The notes: a model not told the origin generated them from the letters alone. Counted from the first letter of the stretch, positions 16,906-25,675 are shown. The stretch: DNA of 64,000 nucleotides from Vreelandella populi (GCF_003989825.1 NZ_RZHE01000012.1:242466-306465), one strand, 5' to 3'. Made by a program: numbers and translations.

Positions 16906-17907
16906 CTAACGCTTTACGATACTTAAAGTAGGCCTAAAGGTCGTGGGGATTACCTCTCTGCGGCCTTCCTCCCCGTTATCACGCATGTCTAAATAACAAC
17001 GGCAGGCCAGTTTGCCTATAAGCGCAACATCACGTTCGATGGTCGCTATAGGCGGAAAATGAAGTTCTCCTAGATCCACACGGTCATGCGTAATCAGGGA
17101 CACGTCCTGCCCAATAACATGCCCGCATTTACGTAGAGCGGTGATCAGTGGTGCTAAATACCGGTTATGCCCTACGATTAGCGCTTCGGGTAGGGCATTA
17201 GCGCACGACATGCATACGATCTCGTCATGAACCCAATCCCCTTCCATCGAACCCATCAGGACCGTCGCTTGCATATTGTGGCAATTCATTGCGTCGGTGA
17301 AAGCACGCCCTCGGTCTCGTCCAGGACGCCCTGTCTGCGGACAAAAAAGCGCTGCTGAAGTATGGTTTGTGCTCTTCAGATAGGCCACTGCCTCGACAAC
17401 GCCTGAGGCATGGTCCGTCAGCACATGGGATACGCCTGGCACACCGTGCATGAAGTCCCGCTCAAGGATGATCTTAGGAAAATTCTGGAGTTGTAGGAGA
17501 TTAGTTGTGGCCACATTATCTTCGTCGGAGGGCATCAGGAACATTCCATCTACCGCACGCGAAATGAAATTCTGCACTATCTCAGCTTCCACTTCAGGCC
17601 TACCCGAAGGGCTAGCAAAAAACATTTTAATATCATGTTGCCGCAATTCATCACCCAAGGTTTTGACGACAAATGATGACAGAGCATTTGAAATATCCGG
17701 CACGATAACGCTGACGCTAGTTCCAACAGTTCCACGCATCGCCGTTGCATGAAAACTGGGCGTGAAGCCTAGTTCTTCAATAGCCGCACGAATTTTTTCT
17801 CCCGTTTCCTGCTTGACATATCCGCGTCCTGAAACGAAGCGCGATACAGTGCCCAAGCCGACGCCAGCGTGTTTAGAGACATCGCGAATTGTAATCTTAC
17901 GTGCCAT
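16906..17907 (-). CDS. LacI-family transcriptional regulator
   Basis: DNA-binding repressor responding to a small ligand. The 333-residue product has the N-terminal helix-turn-helix (ITIRDVSKHAGVGLGTVSRF, hinge region near residue 50-60) and a periplasmic-binding-protein-like sensor domain (VSVIVPDISNALSSFVVKTL ... GMFLMPSDED ... DVSLITHDRVDLG ... PIATIERDV). It is encoded convergently to the TRAP-TAXI operon and probably controls it through the palindrome at 13657-13676. No effector can be named. Confidence 0.93.
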   Translation of the reverse strand: MARKITIRDVSKHAGVGLGTVSRFVSGRGYVKQETGEKIRAAIEELGFTPSFHATAMRGTVGTSVSVIVPDISNALSSFVVKTLGDELRQHDIKMFFASPSGRPEVEAEIVQNFISRAVDGMFLMPSDEDNVATTNLLQLQNFPKIILERDFMHGVPGVSHVLTDHASGVVEAVAYLKSTNHTSAALFCPQTGRPGRDRGRAFTDAMNCHNMQATVLMGSMEGDWVHDEIVCMSCANALPEALIVGHNRYLAPLITALRKCGHVIGQDVSLITHDRVDLGELHFPPIATIERDVALIGKLACRCYLDMRDNGEEGRREVIPTTFRPTLSIVKR

Positions 17908-18226
17908 GTTCTCTTATCCTAGTTTGAATATGTAGGCGCAGTGAAACTATTATAATTATGTTCGCCACCACAGTTCACTCATTTATCTGCCGCGCGTTGA
18001 GTATGTTCAACGGGCAGCAGAATGTGGAGACTCTCATTGAACGAGTGATATTAATCCAGGAGAAGGGCCAGTGGGAACACGATGTGGCGTATTCACAGCA
18101 ATTCATATAACACCTAGCAACACTTGAGCTTTGAAGCTGGCATTGCCATATTCATTGTTTGTTGTGACGTTATTATGGCAGTCACTTTTCATGAAAGATG
18201 AGAGAATTGATAGGTTCTATGATTTA
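17908..18226. other. Intergenic region with an imperfect hairpin, no gene seen
   Basis: About 320 bp between the LacI-type gene and the OGFr gene. It contains an imperfect inverted repeat at 17987-18017 (CTGCC...CGTTGA / TCAACGGGCAG) that shares the CGTTGAG-TCAACGGGC core with the perfect hairpin at 11502-11529. A short frame with IERVILIQEKGQWEHDVAY could be a fragment of something older, but I do not recognise it. Confidence 0.4.
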
Positions 18227-18745
18227 TCAAGGCTGCTTGAGAACTAAAGCTTCTTGCCAATATTGAATTGAAGTTTCTGATACAACACCTCGCAGCGTGC
18301 CAATGTCGATTACTGCCTGTTGTACTGCACGTGCCAATTCAACTTGATGACATAATGCTAACGAGCGAAGAATACGGGTAATCCGTAAATGGTTGTGGCC
18401 TCCAGCTTTAAGCCAGATATGCGTTTGGATTGATAAATCAGGTTGCGCTGTGATAGTTATGCCGTCTTGATCAAGACCGAAAAAATTCAGCATGACATCA
18501 AGTGAACGCTGCTGTTGCTGGCGTAAAAAGCTATTTTTAGCAAATGCTTCTTGTAATGGGGGCGTTAATAAAGGGGCAAATGCATTAAAACGGCCAGCCT
18601 CGGGAATGGGAAACAGCCATTGAATGTAGTCGTGAGTATGCTCTAGCCAAAATGGTGAGAATGCCCAAATGTCGTTAATCATGCGGCCCTGATGATCAGG
18701 GCTTTCGCCACGGTAGAACGCTATTAAATGTTGATCATTATCCAT
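18227..18745 (-). CDS. Opioid growth factor receptor (OGFr)-like conserved-region protein
   Basis: Predicted 172-residue protein with the bacterial OGFr_N-type core: LIAFYRGESPDHQGRMINDI, HTHDYIQWLFPIPEAGRFNA, then RSLDVMLNFFGL and a KAGGHNHLRITRILRSLALC motif. The biochemical function of this family in bacteria is unknown. The start at 18745 is chosen because AGGAG lies six bases upstream and the ATG overlaps the end of the WYL gene by 8 bp, implying translational coupling. It is the last gene of a metallopeptidase-like/WYL/OGFr operon. A broken paralogue lies at 11577-12075. Confidence 0.85.
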   Translation of the reverse strand: MDNDQHLIAFYRGESPDHQGRMINDIWAFSPFWLEHTHDYIQWLFPIPEAGRFNAFAPLLTPPLQEAFAKNSFLRQQQQRSLDVMLNFFGLDQDGITITAQPDLSIQTHIWLKAGGHNHLRITRILRSLALCHQVELARAVQQAVIDIGTLRGVVSETSIQYWQEALVLKQP

Positions 18746-19784
18746 GGTTAACTCCTGATAAGTGTGGGTCACTATCCTCTAAATAATGTGCCAACACGCG
18801 TTCCGCAGAAGCTTTTAACTCATCTCTCCAGGTGCTGGGGGCATGAACTTTAACGTTGGCGCCCATGCCCATTAGCCACCAGAGCGTCTGCTGATCGTCA
18901 GGAACTAATGCAGTGAGCCGGTACCAGCCACTTTTGTTAGTAGGTGAAATAGATTGCTCGCTTGAAAGCGGCGTTTCTTTTAGCAACCAAGCAACTGACC
19001 GATTGATTTCGGCATCCAACGTGACATCTTTTGATCCCTGTCGGTAGCCAAAAGCACTGCTTTGAATATAAGTGTCAATATTAAATCCTGCCCGAACCTG
19101 CCAGGCAGTCTCACTGATGGCAGCATTCTTAACTCGGTGTAATGCAAATTGACGTAAATCATCAAAGCCATCTACTTGCGCTAGTAAATACGTAACGCTA
19201 TGGCGACTGACTATTCCTTGCGGATGCAGAATTAGCGCTTTTTCAGTTTCGGTAGTGCGTGATAAATAATTAACATCAATAGCTTTTTGCTCTAGTAGCG
19301 CTTGAGCAACCACTTGCCATGTCGTTTCGTCCAGCTCTGCAGGAATTAGAGCTTTGCCGTTCGGAATGGCTCGAACCTTACGTGCCCACTGACTAAGCCC
19401 ATTAGAAGAAAGCTCGTCCAGTAGTCGGCGTGCATCTGTGAATTGTGGAGATAATTGTCCAATTACCACAGGCGGCAAAAGCCCTTTAAGGTACTCTTCG
19501 GCAAGCACTAGCGTTAGGGCACTGGGCACATCCAGCGCTGGTAATTGGCACTGGAAGTCACGATCGAAATACCAACGATAAGGCTTTTGTGTGTCATCGC
19601 ATCCTAAAGGGAAATGGGTAGATAGTTTTTCGCTAAGGTCGCGCTGGAGTGAACGCGTATCAATATGAAACCCCCGCTCAGCAAGCTTCTCTTTTAGTAC
19701 TGGCGTCGAAATACTCCCAGGATAACGGGGTATTAATTGAAGCAAGGTCAAATAACGAAATGAAGTGTCACGAGCATCAGCCAT
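18738..19784 (-). CDS. WYL-domain transcriptional regulator
   Basis: WYL regulators combine a winged HTH with a ligand- or nucleic-acid-sensing WYL domain and often control defence genes. The product (about 348 residues from Met at 19784) has an N-terminal wHTH (FRYLTLLQLIPRYPGSISTP with ERGFHIDTRSLQRDLSEKL), a middle linker, the WYL part (KAIDVNYLSRTTETEKALIL, HPQGIVSRHSVTYLLAQVDG, LRQFALHRV) and a WCX-like C-terminus. Upstream in-frame ATGs (to 19880) would overlap the preceding gene. The start at 19784 matches the usual N-terminus. It may act on the palindromes at 20491, 22301 and 36175 (inference). Confidence 0.88.
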   Translation of the reverse strand: MADARDTSFRYLTLLQLIPRYPGSISTPVLKEKLAERGFHIDTRSLQRDLSEKLSTHFPLGCDDTQKPYRWYFDRDFQCQLPALDVPSALTLVLAEEYLKGLLPPVVIGQLSPQFTDARRLLDELSSNGLSQWARKVRAIPNGKALIPAELDETTWQVVAQALLEQKAIDVNYLSRTTETEKALILHPQGIVSRHSVTYLLAQVDGFDDLRQFALHRVKNAAISETAWQVRAGFNIDTYIQSSAFGYRQGSKDVTLDAEINRSVAWLLKETPLSSEQSISPTNKSGWYRLTALVPDDQQTLWWLMGMGANVKVHAPSTWRDELKASAERVLAHYLEDSDPHLSGVNHG

Positions 19785-19821
19785 GAAGAAAGAATTCCTG
19801 GCGGTAAATAAAAGCCGCATG

Positions 19822-20445
19822 TTAGCGCGACTCACAAAACTTAGCGACTTTATCCGGTAGAGCGGGTGATTCACGAGCAATTAGATGTGCTCGGCGTCGC
19901 CATAGGTTAGGCAAGCCCGGGCTGGGTTGAATGTCCGCTAGATGCGTCCACAAGGCGGCCGGATGAATATCTATCGTTATTTCTGTTGAGGTATTGGGAT
20001 GCCCCGCTAGCCAACGATAAACATCAAATGCACTTCGGCCCAAGCATACAGGAAATATTAGTGCATCCATTGGGAGCTCTATCCCCAGTTCAAGTAGAAG
20101 TGTATTGACCTCATGGTCACAAGCTAAGTGCCAATGTTTAGGATTTTCAACCAGTGGTGCCGTTAGGTGACCTGCTACACAGTGCCAAATGAGGTGTGCA
20201 TGTAAAAAGCGTCGTGCTTCAATAGATAACGATGCGCTATAGGAAGGATTGAAATAGATATGGCGGCCGTCAGTACTAGCCGTGGCTATTTTATTTTGGA
20301 AGATAGGGGTTAATGTAAAAAATTGGCTTAGCAATGCCATGATGGGCAACTTTTCTTCCCAATACGCACGATCATTTTCCCACTTCTCAACTTCATGCTG
20401 AGCGAGTCGTTTATGCGTAGCTTGATTGTGTGTATCGCGTTGCAT
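19822..20445 (-). CDS. Metallopeptidase-like protein (DUF2201 N-terminal type) with altered HExxH
   Basis: The 207-residue product resembles the N-terminal metallopeptidase-like domain that in other proteins precedes a VWA-type domain and works with MoxR-type AAA ATPases. Seen here: GRHIYFNPSYSASLSIEARR, then LHAHLIWHCVAGHL (84-HLIWH-88, H93) and HWHLACDHEVNTLLLELGIE with LP. The usual zinc motif HExxH reads HLIWH, so the catalytic Glu is Leu85. The C-terminal VWA-like domain is absent. A GAGG ribosome binding site supports the ATG at 20445. It is first in the operon with WYL and OGFr genes. A non-catalytic, metal-binding or scaffold role is inferred. Confidence 0.6.
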   Translation of the reverse strand: MQRDTHNQATHKRLAQHEVEKWENDRAYWEEKLPIMALLSQFFTLTPIFQNKIATASTDGRHIYFNPSYSASLSIEARRFLHAHLIWHCVAGHLTAPLVENPKHWHLACDHEVNTLLLELGIELPMDALIFPVCLGRSAFDVYRWLAGHPNTSTEITIDIHPAALWTHLADIQPSPGLPNLWRRRAHLIARESPALPDKVAKFCESR

Positions 20446-20490
20446 TGCGCTGCCTCTTTAACTGTCGGAAACAGCAGGTTAAATGGCTGG

Positions 20491-20509
20491 TGCGACAAGA
20501 CATGCCGCA
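20491..20509. promoter_or_regulatory. Operator-like palindrome, copy upstream of the metallopeptidase-like/WYL/OGFr operon
   Basis: TGCGACAA-GAC-ATGCCGCA, two 8-base arms with a 3-base spacer, 46 bp upstream of the start at 20445. The same architecture occurs at 22301-22319 and 36175-36193 (consensus TGCGACAT-N3-ATGTCGCA). Confidence 0.65.
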
Positions 20510-20518
20510 AGTAAAGTT

Positions 20519-20544
20519 TAATAAAATTATTATTAATTTTATTA
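20519..20544. promoter_or_regulatory. AT-only inverted repeat upstream of the metallopeptidase-like operon
   Basis: Perfect 11-bp inverted repeat TAATAAAATTA / TAATTTTATTA with a 4-base spacer, made only of A and T, just upstream of the palindrome at 20491. It may be promoter DNA for the minus-strand operon or an MvaT-nucleation site. The rest of 20446-21010 shows no supported gene. Confidence 0.5.
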
Positions 20545-21010
20545 ATTAAGATTTTGATAGGTAAAATATTAAGGGCTTGCGAAGGCTTGGTTTAATCGCA
20601 TTGGCTCACTATGCATGCACGCGTTTAAAGCGTCATATTCGCGTGCATATGGGTATCCTCCACGCTGATAATGATGACAGCAATGTGAAAAGGGCAGGGC
20701 GAGAGCGACAGGTATCGTACAAGGGCGCTTACTCAAAATTTTTGGAAAAATGGGTAAGCGCCTAGACCAATCCCTAACCAAAGTATTTTAAGATTGAACT
20801 AATGCAATGGGAGCCTTATCGTTTCTTTGCCAATGAAAATGCTAGTAAGTAAAAGATACGAGTGGAACATTATGCTGCATTGCTTTAACCATTACCCCGC
20901 AGGCCTGATGGCTGCCAAGTTATGATAACGAGACAAATAAAAGAAACTATGAGGTTTCATAAGTTACGGTATAGCTGTGATAAATTAAACCGCGCAATGG
21001 CAAAGCCTAC

Positions 21011-22249
21011 CTATGGCTGCTTAGCCAACCACACCTGAATAAGGTGCTGAGCTTCCGATGTGGGGATAGCGTTATGCACCCCGCGTGCTTGGCTTAACTC
21101 CCAATGTTGGCCTTGTGGCAAAATCGCAATCGTCACGGCTTCAGGTTGCTGCATGTGATAAATAGCGACTTCTCCACGTGCGATGGCGCCGCTATAACTG
21201 CCCACGCAGTGTTGCATGCGCTCTCCCTCCAAGAGCAAATCCTGCCATGAGGTGATAGCGGTAATTAATGTCGTATTTGGTAAAGGTGCCGTAGGGTAGG
21301 AGCCGTGGTGTTGCTGTAGTTTAGCAGCGCTACTTTGAGCGTTGTCTGCGGTTGTGCGAGCATTAAAACTATCAACTAACCGGTTGTGCAGTGCTTGCAA
21401 GGTGGCCGTTGAACATACGGAGTAAAGGGCTTCAGGACCAGCGGCTAACATGCGCTGGGTATCCACCAGCATCGCTTTGAGCCAAGCGCTAGCATGATGG
21501 TGGGGGCCTTGGGTTAGCGCGTCGTCGATAAGCGTCAGTAACCCCGGCCAGCGTTCGCCCTCATAGTTGGCTAAAAAGATAAGGTGTCTGGCGTGAATAC
21601 AGGGTTGATGACGCAAAAACTCGCTATTGTCGGGGTTGTTTAACGCCCGTTTTAACGGAAAGAGTTCTCGTCGAATCATAGGGCCAAGCTGACAACGACG
21701 TAGCAACTTGGCGCTTGATCGCGTTGTAGGTAAACCGGCGGCTGCACATAGCGTTGATTGTCTGTGGCGAAGTAATGCCGCGAAGGTATCCGCTGACCAC
21801 CTTTCTTGTGCCCCCTTTTCTACCAGCAATATGAGCAGCAGCGGCGAAGACACTGCCATGTCGAGGGCAGCGTCCAACCGGCCAACAACCTGTGCTAGTT
21901 CAATGCCTAGGAAAGGCGCCGCGTTAATAACCTTAAGAAGCGCGTCGGGCATACCCAACGTTAATGCATCGCCATGGGTATCCATTAACACCTCCCAGCT
22001 GATCCCGGGAGGCTCCAAAAATGTACCCGTTGCTAGCTGCTCACCTTCTGCCTCACTTACCCACGAAAACGGCACATCTGACTGCCATGGCGAAAGCCGC
22101 ACTACCAACTGATAGCCAACGGCTGATGACAGATCAAACGAGACGCTATTATCCGCAGGTGAAATATCGGTGACCCACATGCGTCGGGCAAAGTGGTAGA
22201 TCCAGGCAGCGCAGCTAGCTGCGAGTGAGTTTGTTCGCAAAGAGAGCAT
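21011..22249 (-). CDS. PcfJ-domain protein
   Basis: The 412-residue product has the PcfJ-like signature in its last ~90 residues: ITSWQDLLLEGERMQHCVGS (Cys348), then GEVAIYHMQQPEAVTIAIL and WELSQARGVHNAIP, ending in a VWLAK helix. The first ~310 residues are without recognised motifs. PcfJ was named from a conjugative plasmid; its activity is unknown. The gene has its own upstream palindrome (22301-22319) and is transcribed away from the Sir2 gene. Position and shared palindrome connect it to the WYL operon and the tandem AAA gene. Confidence 0.78.
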   Translation of the reverse strand: MLSLRTNSLAASCAAWIYHFARRMWVTDISPADNSVSFDLSSAVGYQLVVRLSPWQSDVPFSWVSEAEGEQLATGTFLEPPGISWEVLMDTHGDALTLGMPDALLKVINAAPFLGIELAQVVGRLDAALDMAVSSPLLLILLVEKGAQERWSADTFAALLRHRQSTLCAAAGLPTTRSSAKLLRRCQLGPMIRRELFPLKRALNNPDNSEFLRHQPCIHARHLIFLANYEGERWPGLLTLIDDALTQGPHHHASAWLKAMLVDTQRMLAAGPEALYSVCSTATLQALHNRLVDSFNARTTADNAQSSAAKLQQHHGSYPTAPLPNTTLITAITSWQDLLLEGERMQHCVGSYSGAIARGEVAIYHMQQPEAVTIAILPQGQHWELSQARGVHNAIPTSEAQHLIQVWLAKQP

Positions 22250-22300
22250 CAGTTAGCGTCATCCAGGTGTGATTTTAGCCGCCAAATAATAGTGGGTATG

Positions 22301-22319
22301 TACGACATTAAATGTCGCA
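22301..22319. promoter_or_regulatory. Operator-like palindrome between PcfJ and Sir2 genes
   Basis: TACGACAT-TAA-ATGTCGCA, 8-base arms matching at 7 of 8 positions, 3-base spacer. It lies 52 bp upstream of the PcfJ start on the minus strand and 65 bp upstream of the Sir2 start on the plus strand, so it could act on either. Confidence 0.7.
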
Positions 22320-22383
22320 CAGCGCGGTTAGGCTAGCGACTGAATCCAATGCTTGGTATTAGGCGCAGCAACAAGGATGCCGT

Positions 22384-23115
22384 ATGAAACCTGCTATTAA
22401 CCCAAACAAAATCGTTGTGTTTACCGGTGCTGGTATCAGTGTTAGTAGCGGTTTAGAGGCATTTCGCGATGGCGGATTAAAGGCAGTTTCGCAGCACGAA
22501 CAATTGGCTTCGCCTCATGCTTGGATAGTGCGTAGGGGGGAAGTAATAGATTATTACAACTGGCGTAGGGAGTGCGCTGGCAAGGCGCAACCTACCCCAG
22601 CTCATCTTGCCATTGCGCGGCTTGAGCAGAAGTATGAAGTTGTCGTTATCACCCAGAATGTTGACGACTTACATGAGCGCGCAGGGTCTCATAATGTCAT
22701 TCATTTGCATGGTGAACTCAGAAAAGTGAGATGTTGCGGTCAGCATGAGATGATATCGGATATCGGCATCAACCCTCAGAGCATAGGTGACACTTGCCCC
22801 GATGGGCATGATATGCGACCACATGTCGTCTGGTTTGGGGAGCCGATTATGCATTACGAAGAGGCTGGTCGGCATTTTAAGACGGCAGCCAAGGTGCTGG
22901 TAATCGGTACTTCGCTGCAGGTTGACCCGGCAGCGAAGCTGCCCAAAAAGGGGCGATACAGGGCGGAAAAGCTTATCGTAAACCCTCACTTCGATGTAGC
23001 CGATAGACCCTATAGCTATCGCATTATTCATGAAGAGGCCGATAGGATTGTGCCGGATATCGTAACTGCCTGGCTTGAAGGGCAACGCTGGGGCTATGGG
23101 CGTAGTCGCGCCTGA
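22384..23115 (+). CDS. Sir2-family NAD-dependent protein deacylase
   Basis: Sirtuin-fold enzyme that uses NAD+ to remove acyl groups from lysine, or in defence settings hydrolyses NAD+. The 243-residue product has GAGIS (15-19), FRDGG, TQNVDDLHERAG near 90-101, the catalytic His109 in HLHG, and RPHVVWFGE and VIGTSLQVDPAA further on. The zinc module is reduced: only Cys117, Cys118 and Cys138 are present instead of two CxxC pairs. AAGGA upstream supports the ATG. It is followed 41 bp later by a PD-(D/E)XK nuclease gene and may form a two-gene unit with it. Confidence 0.9.
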   Translation: MKPAINPNKIVVFTGAGISVSSGLEAFRDGGLKAVSQHEQLASPHAWIVRRGEVIDYYNWRRECAGKAQPTPAHLAIARLEQKYEVVVITQNVDDLHERAGSHNVIHLHGELRKVRCCGQHEMISDIGINPQSIGDTCPDGHDMRPHVVWFGEPIMHYEEAGRHFKTAAKVLVIGTSLQVDPAAKLPKKGRYRAEKLIVNPHFDVADRPYSYRIIHEEADRIVPDIVTAWLEGQRWGYGRSRA

Positions 23116-23156
23116 GAATGTGTTCCTGTAAATGCGACAACTAGGATCATTGTGAC

Positions 23157-24392
23157 ATGAGTTCAACGACAAAAGCCGAAGACCTGCTGCACTTGGCGGC
23201 GCTTCTTCAGCGTCACTATGCGTGCACGCCGCGTTTTAACGTATTCACTGTATTGCATAAGCCAACGGATGAAGTCCGGTTACATTCGCGCTTTATTGCC
23301 GCTTTGCTAAATCCTCAAACGCATGAGCTGGGTGTGGAGCTGCTTAAGTGTTTCATCGACCAAGTACACATTCCGAATTTTTCCTTAGAAGGGGTGCGTG
23401 TCGTTACAGAGCAGCAGCGAATCGACATTCTGGTGACTAATACCAAGCGCCAAGCCATTCTGATTGAAAACAAGCTATTTGCCGCTGATCAGGAAAACCA
23501 GCTGGTCACGTATTATCAATCCTTACGTGCCCAAGGTTATCAAGAGGTGCATGTAGTATTCCTCTCATTGGATGGGCGCCCGCCAGCACCCCAAAGCTTG
23601 GGTGACCTTGAGCAGCTTGGTAATGCCTCCGATATGCCAGGAACTTATCAAACTGCCGCGTACGCAGGGTGTTTGCTGCCTTGGTTGGCCAAATGCGTAG
23701 AAAAATCTGTACGGCATCCTTCGCTACGCGAAAGCATCGTGCAATATCACGACTTGATCACACAGTTAACGGGACAAGACATGAACACCCATCACCTGGA
23801 TACGTTGGCTGACACCTTGCTTGAGGGAGACAATCTGCTTGCAGCGCATGACATTCGTCTGGCGTTTGATGAAGCGCTGATTCGTTTACAAGCAAGAATT
23901 TGGATAGAACTCAGGGAGACGATCAGCGGGATCAGTGCTGAGATGGATCAGCACCTAGATAGCCAGCATTCAACGTGTGGCAACGTTCAAGAGCAGTGCC
24001 GAGTATTTATGCGATCTTATAAGCGTAGGTCACCCAATCGCGAGACCGTTGGCCTGTATTATAAGCTGCCTAATCTGCAAAATGCTTTTATCGCTGCTGA
24101 AGCAGAAACCAACAGTATCTATCTTGGGATTAAGTGCTCTAACGAATCAATAGAATATAAGCCGCTGTGTCAGTTATTGGACAAAGAGGGGGCAATGGCC
24201 AGTCGGAATCATCTATGGCCTGGTTATGCCTACATTCCCCAGGATTTAAATTTGCGCAACCCGTCCATTCAATCTTTGCGTACCCTAACAGACGACACGC
24301 AACTAAAAAGCTACGTTCAAGCCATGGCCGATGAGATGCTACGCCTATGGCATTTGACATCATCACTTAAGATAGGGGGTTGTGTATATTGA
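23157..24392 (+). CDS. PD-(D/E)XK nuclease family protein
   Basis: The 411-residue product has a PD-(D/E)XK core: Asp90 in QQRIDILV, Glu104-x-Lys106 in ILIENKLFAADQENQ, and Gln115/Tyr119-120 on the following helix, as in the PDDEXK_4 group. The preceding DEVRLHSRFIAALLNP segment is also typical of that group. The C-terminal ~200 residues are unassigned. The Shine-Dalgarno is weak; spacing from the Sir2 gene (41 bp) suggests one transcript. The family is often found in defence islands. Target unknown. Confidence 0.82.
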   Translation: MSSTTKAEDLLHLAALLQRHYACTPRFNVFTVLHKPTDEVRLHSRFIAALLNPQTHELGVELLKCFIDQVHIPNFSLEGVRVVTEQQRIDILVTNTKRQAILIENKLFAADQENQLVTYYQSLRAQGYQEVHVVFLSLDGRPPAPQSLGDLEQLGNASDMPGTYQTAAYAGCLLPWLAKCVEKSVRHPSLRESIVQYHDLITQLTGQDMNTHHLDTLADTLLEGDNLLAAHDIRLAFDEALIRLQARIWIELRETISGISAEMDQHLDSQHSTCGNVQEQCRVFMRSYKRRSPNRETVGLYYKLPNLQNAFIAAEAETNSIYLGIKCSNESIEYKPLCQLLDKEGAMASRNHLWPGYAYIPQDLNLRNPSIQSLRTLTDDTQLKSYVQAMADEMLRLWHLTSSLKIGGCVY

Positions 24393-24502
24393 CCACCTTG
24401 ACCTTGGAAATCCCACTGCCATCAAGGCGGCTGTTTTGACGGAGTGCCTGGTAACAAAGGCGGCGCATAGCCACTTAATTTTAGAAGGGAAGGGAGCTTA
24501 AT

Positions 24503-25036
24503 ATGGGAACCATGACAGCGCATGTTTTAATCGGTGATAGTCATCCAAATGACGGCGGGATTCTGCCTCACTGGGCAGTTCAGTTATCTGAAAATAGCCG
24601 GCCTCATCTCGTGTTACACAATAATGTTAATTATCTGGCGAAGCCAGTTGAGAACCCGCTCTATTTTGAGTGGATACCTAGTATTGAGAATGGCGGTGAA
24701 GATTTTCTGGCAATGATCGCTCTGCATGCAATAAACAATAACCCTTTAAAAGATAAAATGAAGGACCTCTATCCGGAAATATTCAAGCAGAGGGTGCATG
24801 TTTATGAGATACCTGATGATGTACGAAGTGAGCTATACCAAGAGATACGTAACGTTACCAACTGGCCAAAAGTAGTAGTCTCACTCTATCGCGGCTGCTA
24901 TCTGGAAAATAAAGTCGCTTTACTGGAAGAGCTAGATATTGACTTTGAAATATGCCTATCGGTTAGAGCTAGGGAAAAGAGTAACTGGGGGCATTTAAAT
25001 ATCCGTAGGGAGGTGGGAAGCGTTACTAGAATTTAG
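24503..25036 (+). CDS. Hypothetical protein
   Basis: 177-residue protein that I do not recognise. It begins MGTMTAHVLIGDSHPNDGGI and has no signal peptide, membrane segment or known catalytic motif. An AGGGAG ribosome binding site seven bases upstream supports the start at 24503. It follows the nuclease gene by 110 bp on the same strand and could be a third member of the Sir2-nuclease unit, but nothing in the sequence proves this. Confidence 0.65.
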   Translation: MGTMTAHVLIGDSHPNDGGILPHWAVQLSENSRPHLVLHNNVNYLAKPVENPLYFEWIPSIENGGEDFLAMIALHAINNNPLKDKMKDLYPEIFKQRVHVYEIPDDVRSELYQEIRNVTNWPKVVVSLYRGCYLENKVALLEELDIDFEICLSVRAREKSNWGHLNIRREVGSVTRI

Positions 25037-25157
25037 GGGAGAGGGGGCAGATTTTATTGACGAAGTGCGTCAATTTTTTTGTTCAGATTGTTGGCGCGCT
25101 AGCCGAGTTTAAGTACATCCAAACACACCCAAAAATAGATAAGCCGTCTGTCGCCCA

Positions 25158-25177
25158 GGGGTGGTAAGCACCACCCC
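25158..25177. terminator. Hairpin between convergent genes
   Basis: Perfect 8-bp stem GGGGTGGT / ACCACCCC with an AAGC loop. It lies between the stops at 25036 (plus) and 25222 (minus). There is no T-run, so terminator activity is a guess. Confidence 0.4.
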
Positions 25178-25221
25178 CGAAAGGCAAGGCCAAAAGGTGC
25201 AGCTTATCAGGCCAATGTCGG

Positions 25222-25524
25222 TTATTCGTGCCGTACAGCACCCACCTGAAAAATATCGCTCACTGGAAAGTCTGCCAACAACGCGGCTGCAGCAGCAACA
25301 TGATTTGGCACATGCACCAGAAAATTGACTAATAATCGGTGAACCTCCTTATCACTGTAGTGCTCTGGTGAGGAATAGAGCTGCAGCAGGCTGTCTAGGT
25401 CACCCAGCCAGTCCGTCATATGAAAGGCGACATCCGCACTTTCAGAAGATGACAAATCCGATGTGTTCTGGACCGCTTCCTGTATACGCCGTCTGACTGT
25501 ATTCCCAATGATTTCTTGCTTCAT
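25222..25524 (-). CDS. Hypothetical protein
   Basis: Predicted 100-residue acidic, mostly helical protein (MKQEIIGNTVRRRIQEAVQN ... DVAFHMTDWLGDLDSLLQLY ... HVAAAAALLADFPVSDIF). No recognised domain. The start at 25524 is chosen because GGAGG lies six bases upstream; a TTG four codons earlier is in frame but overlaps that site. It is transcribed against its neighbours. Confidence 0.6.
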   Translation of the reverse strand: MKQEIIGNTVRRRIQEAVQNTSDLSSSESADVAFHMTDWLGDLDSLLQLYSSPEHYSDKEVHRLLVNFLVHVPNHVAAAAALLADFPVSDIFQVGAVRHE

Positions 25525-25675
25525 GTGAGCCTCCAAAGCCGATGCCAGTTGCTAACGCGTCAAATGGTCTGCGATGTATATTCACACTATTTTAAGTAGA
25601 ATACCCAAATACATTTAGCCCAGGTAGACTACTGGCTTAACCATGCAGCGAACATAGATTAACTTGGGAGGTAAC

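Noticed and set aside
20569..20781. 70-codon minus-strand frame between the metallopeptidase-like and PcfJ genes
   Set aside because: Cys/His/Pro-rich composition without motif, no ribosome binding site.
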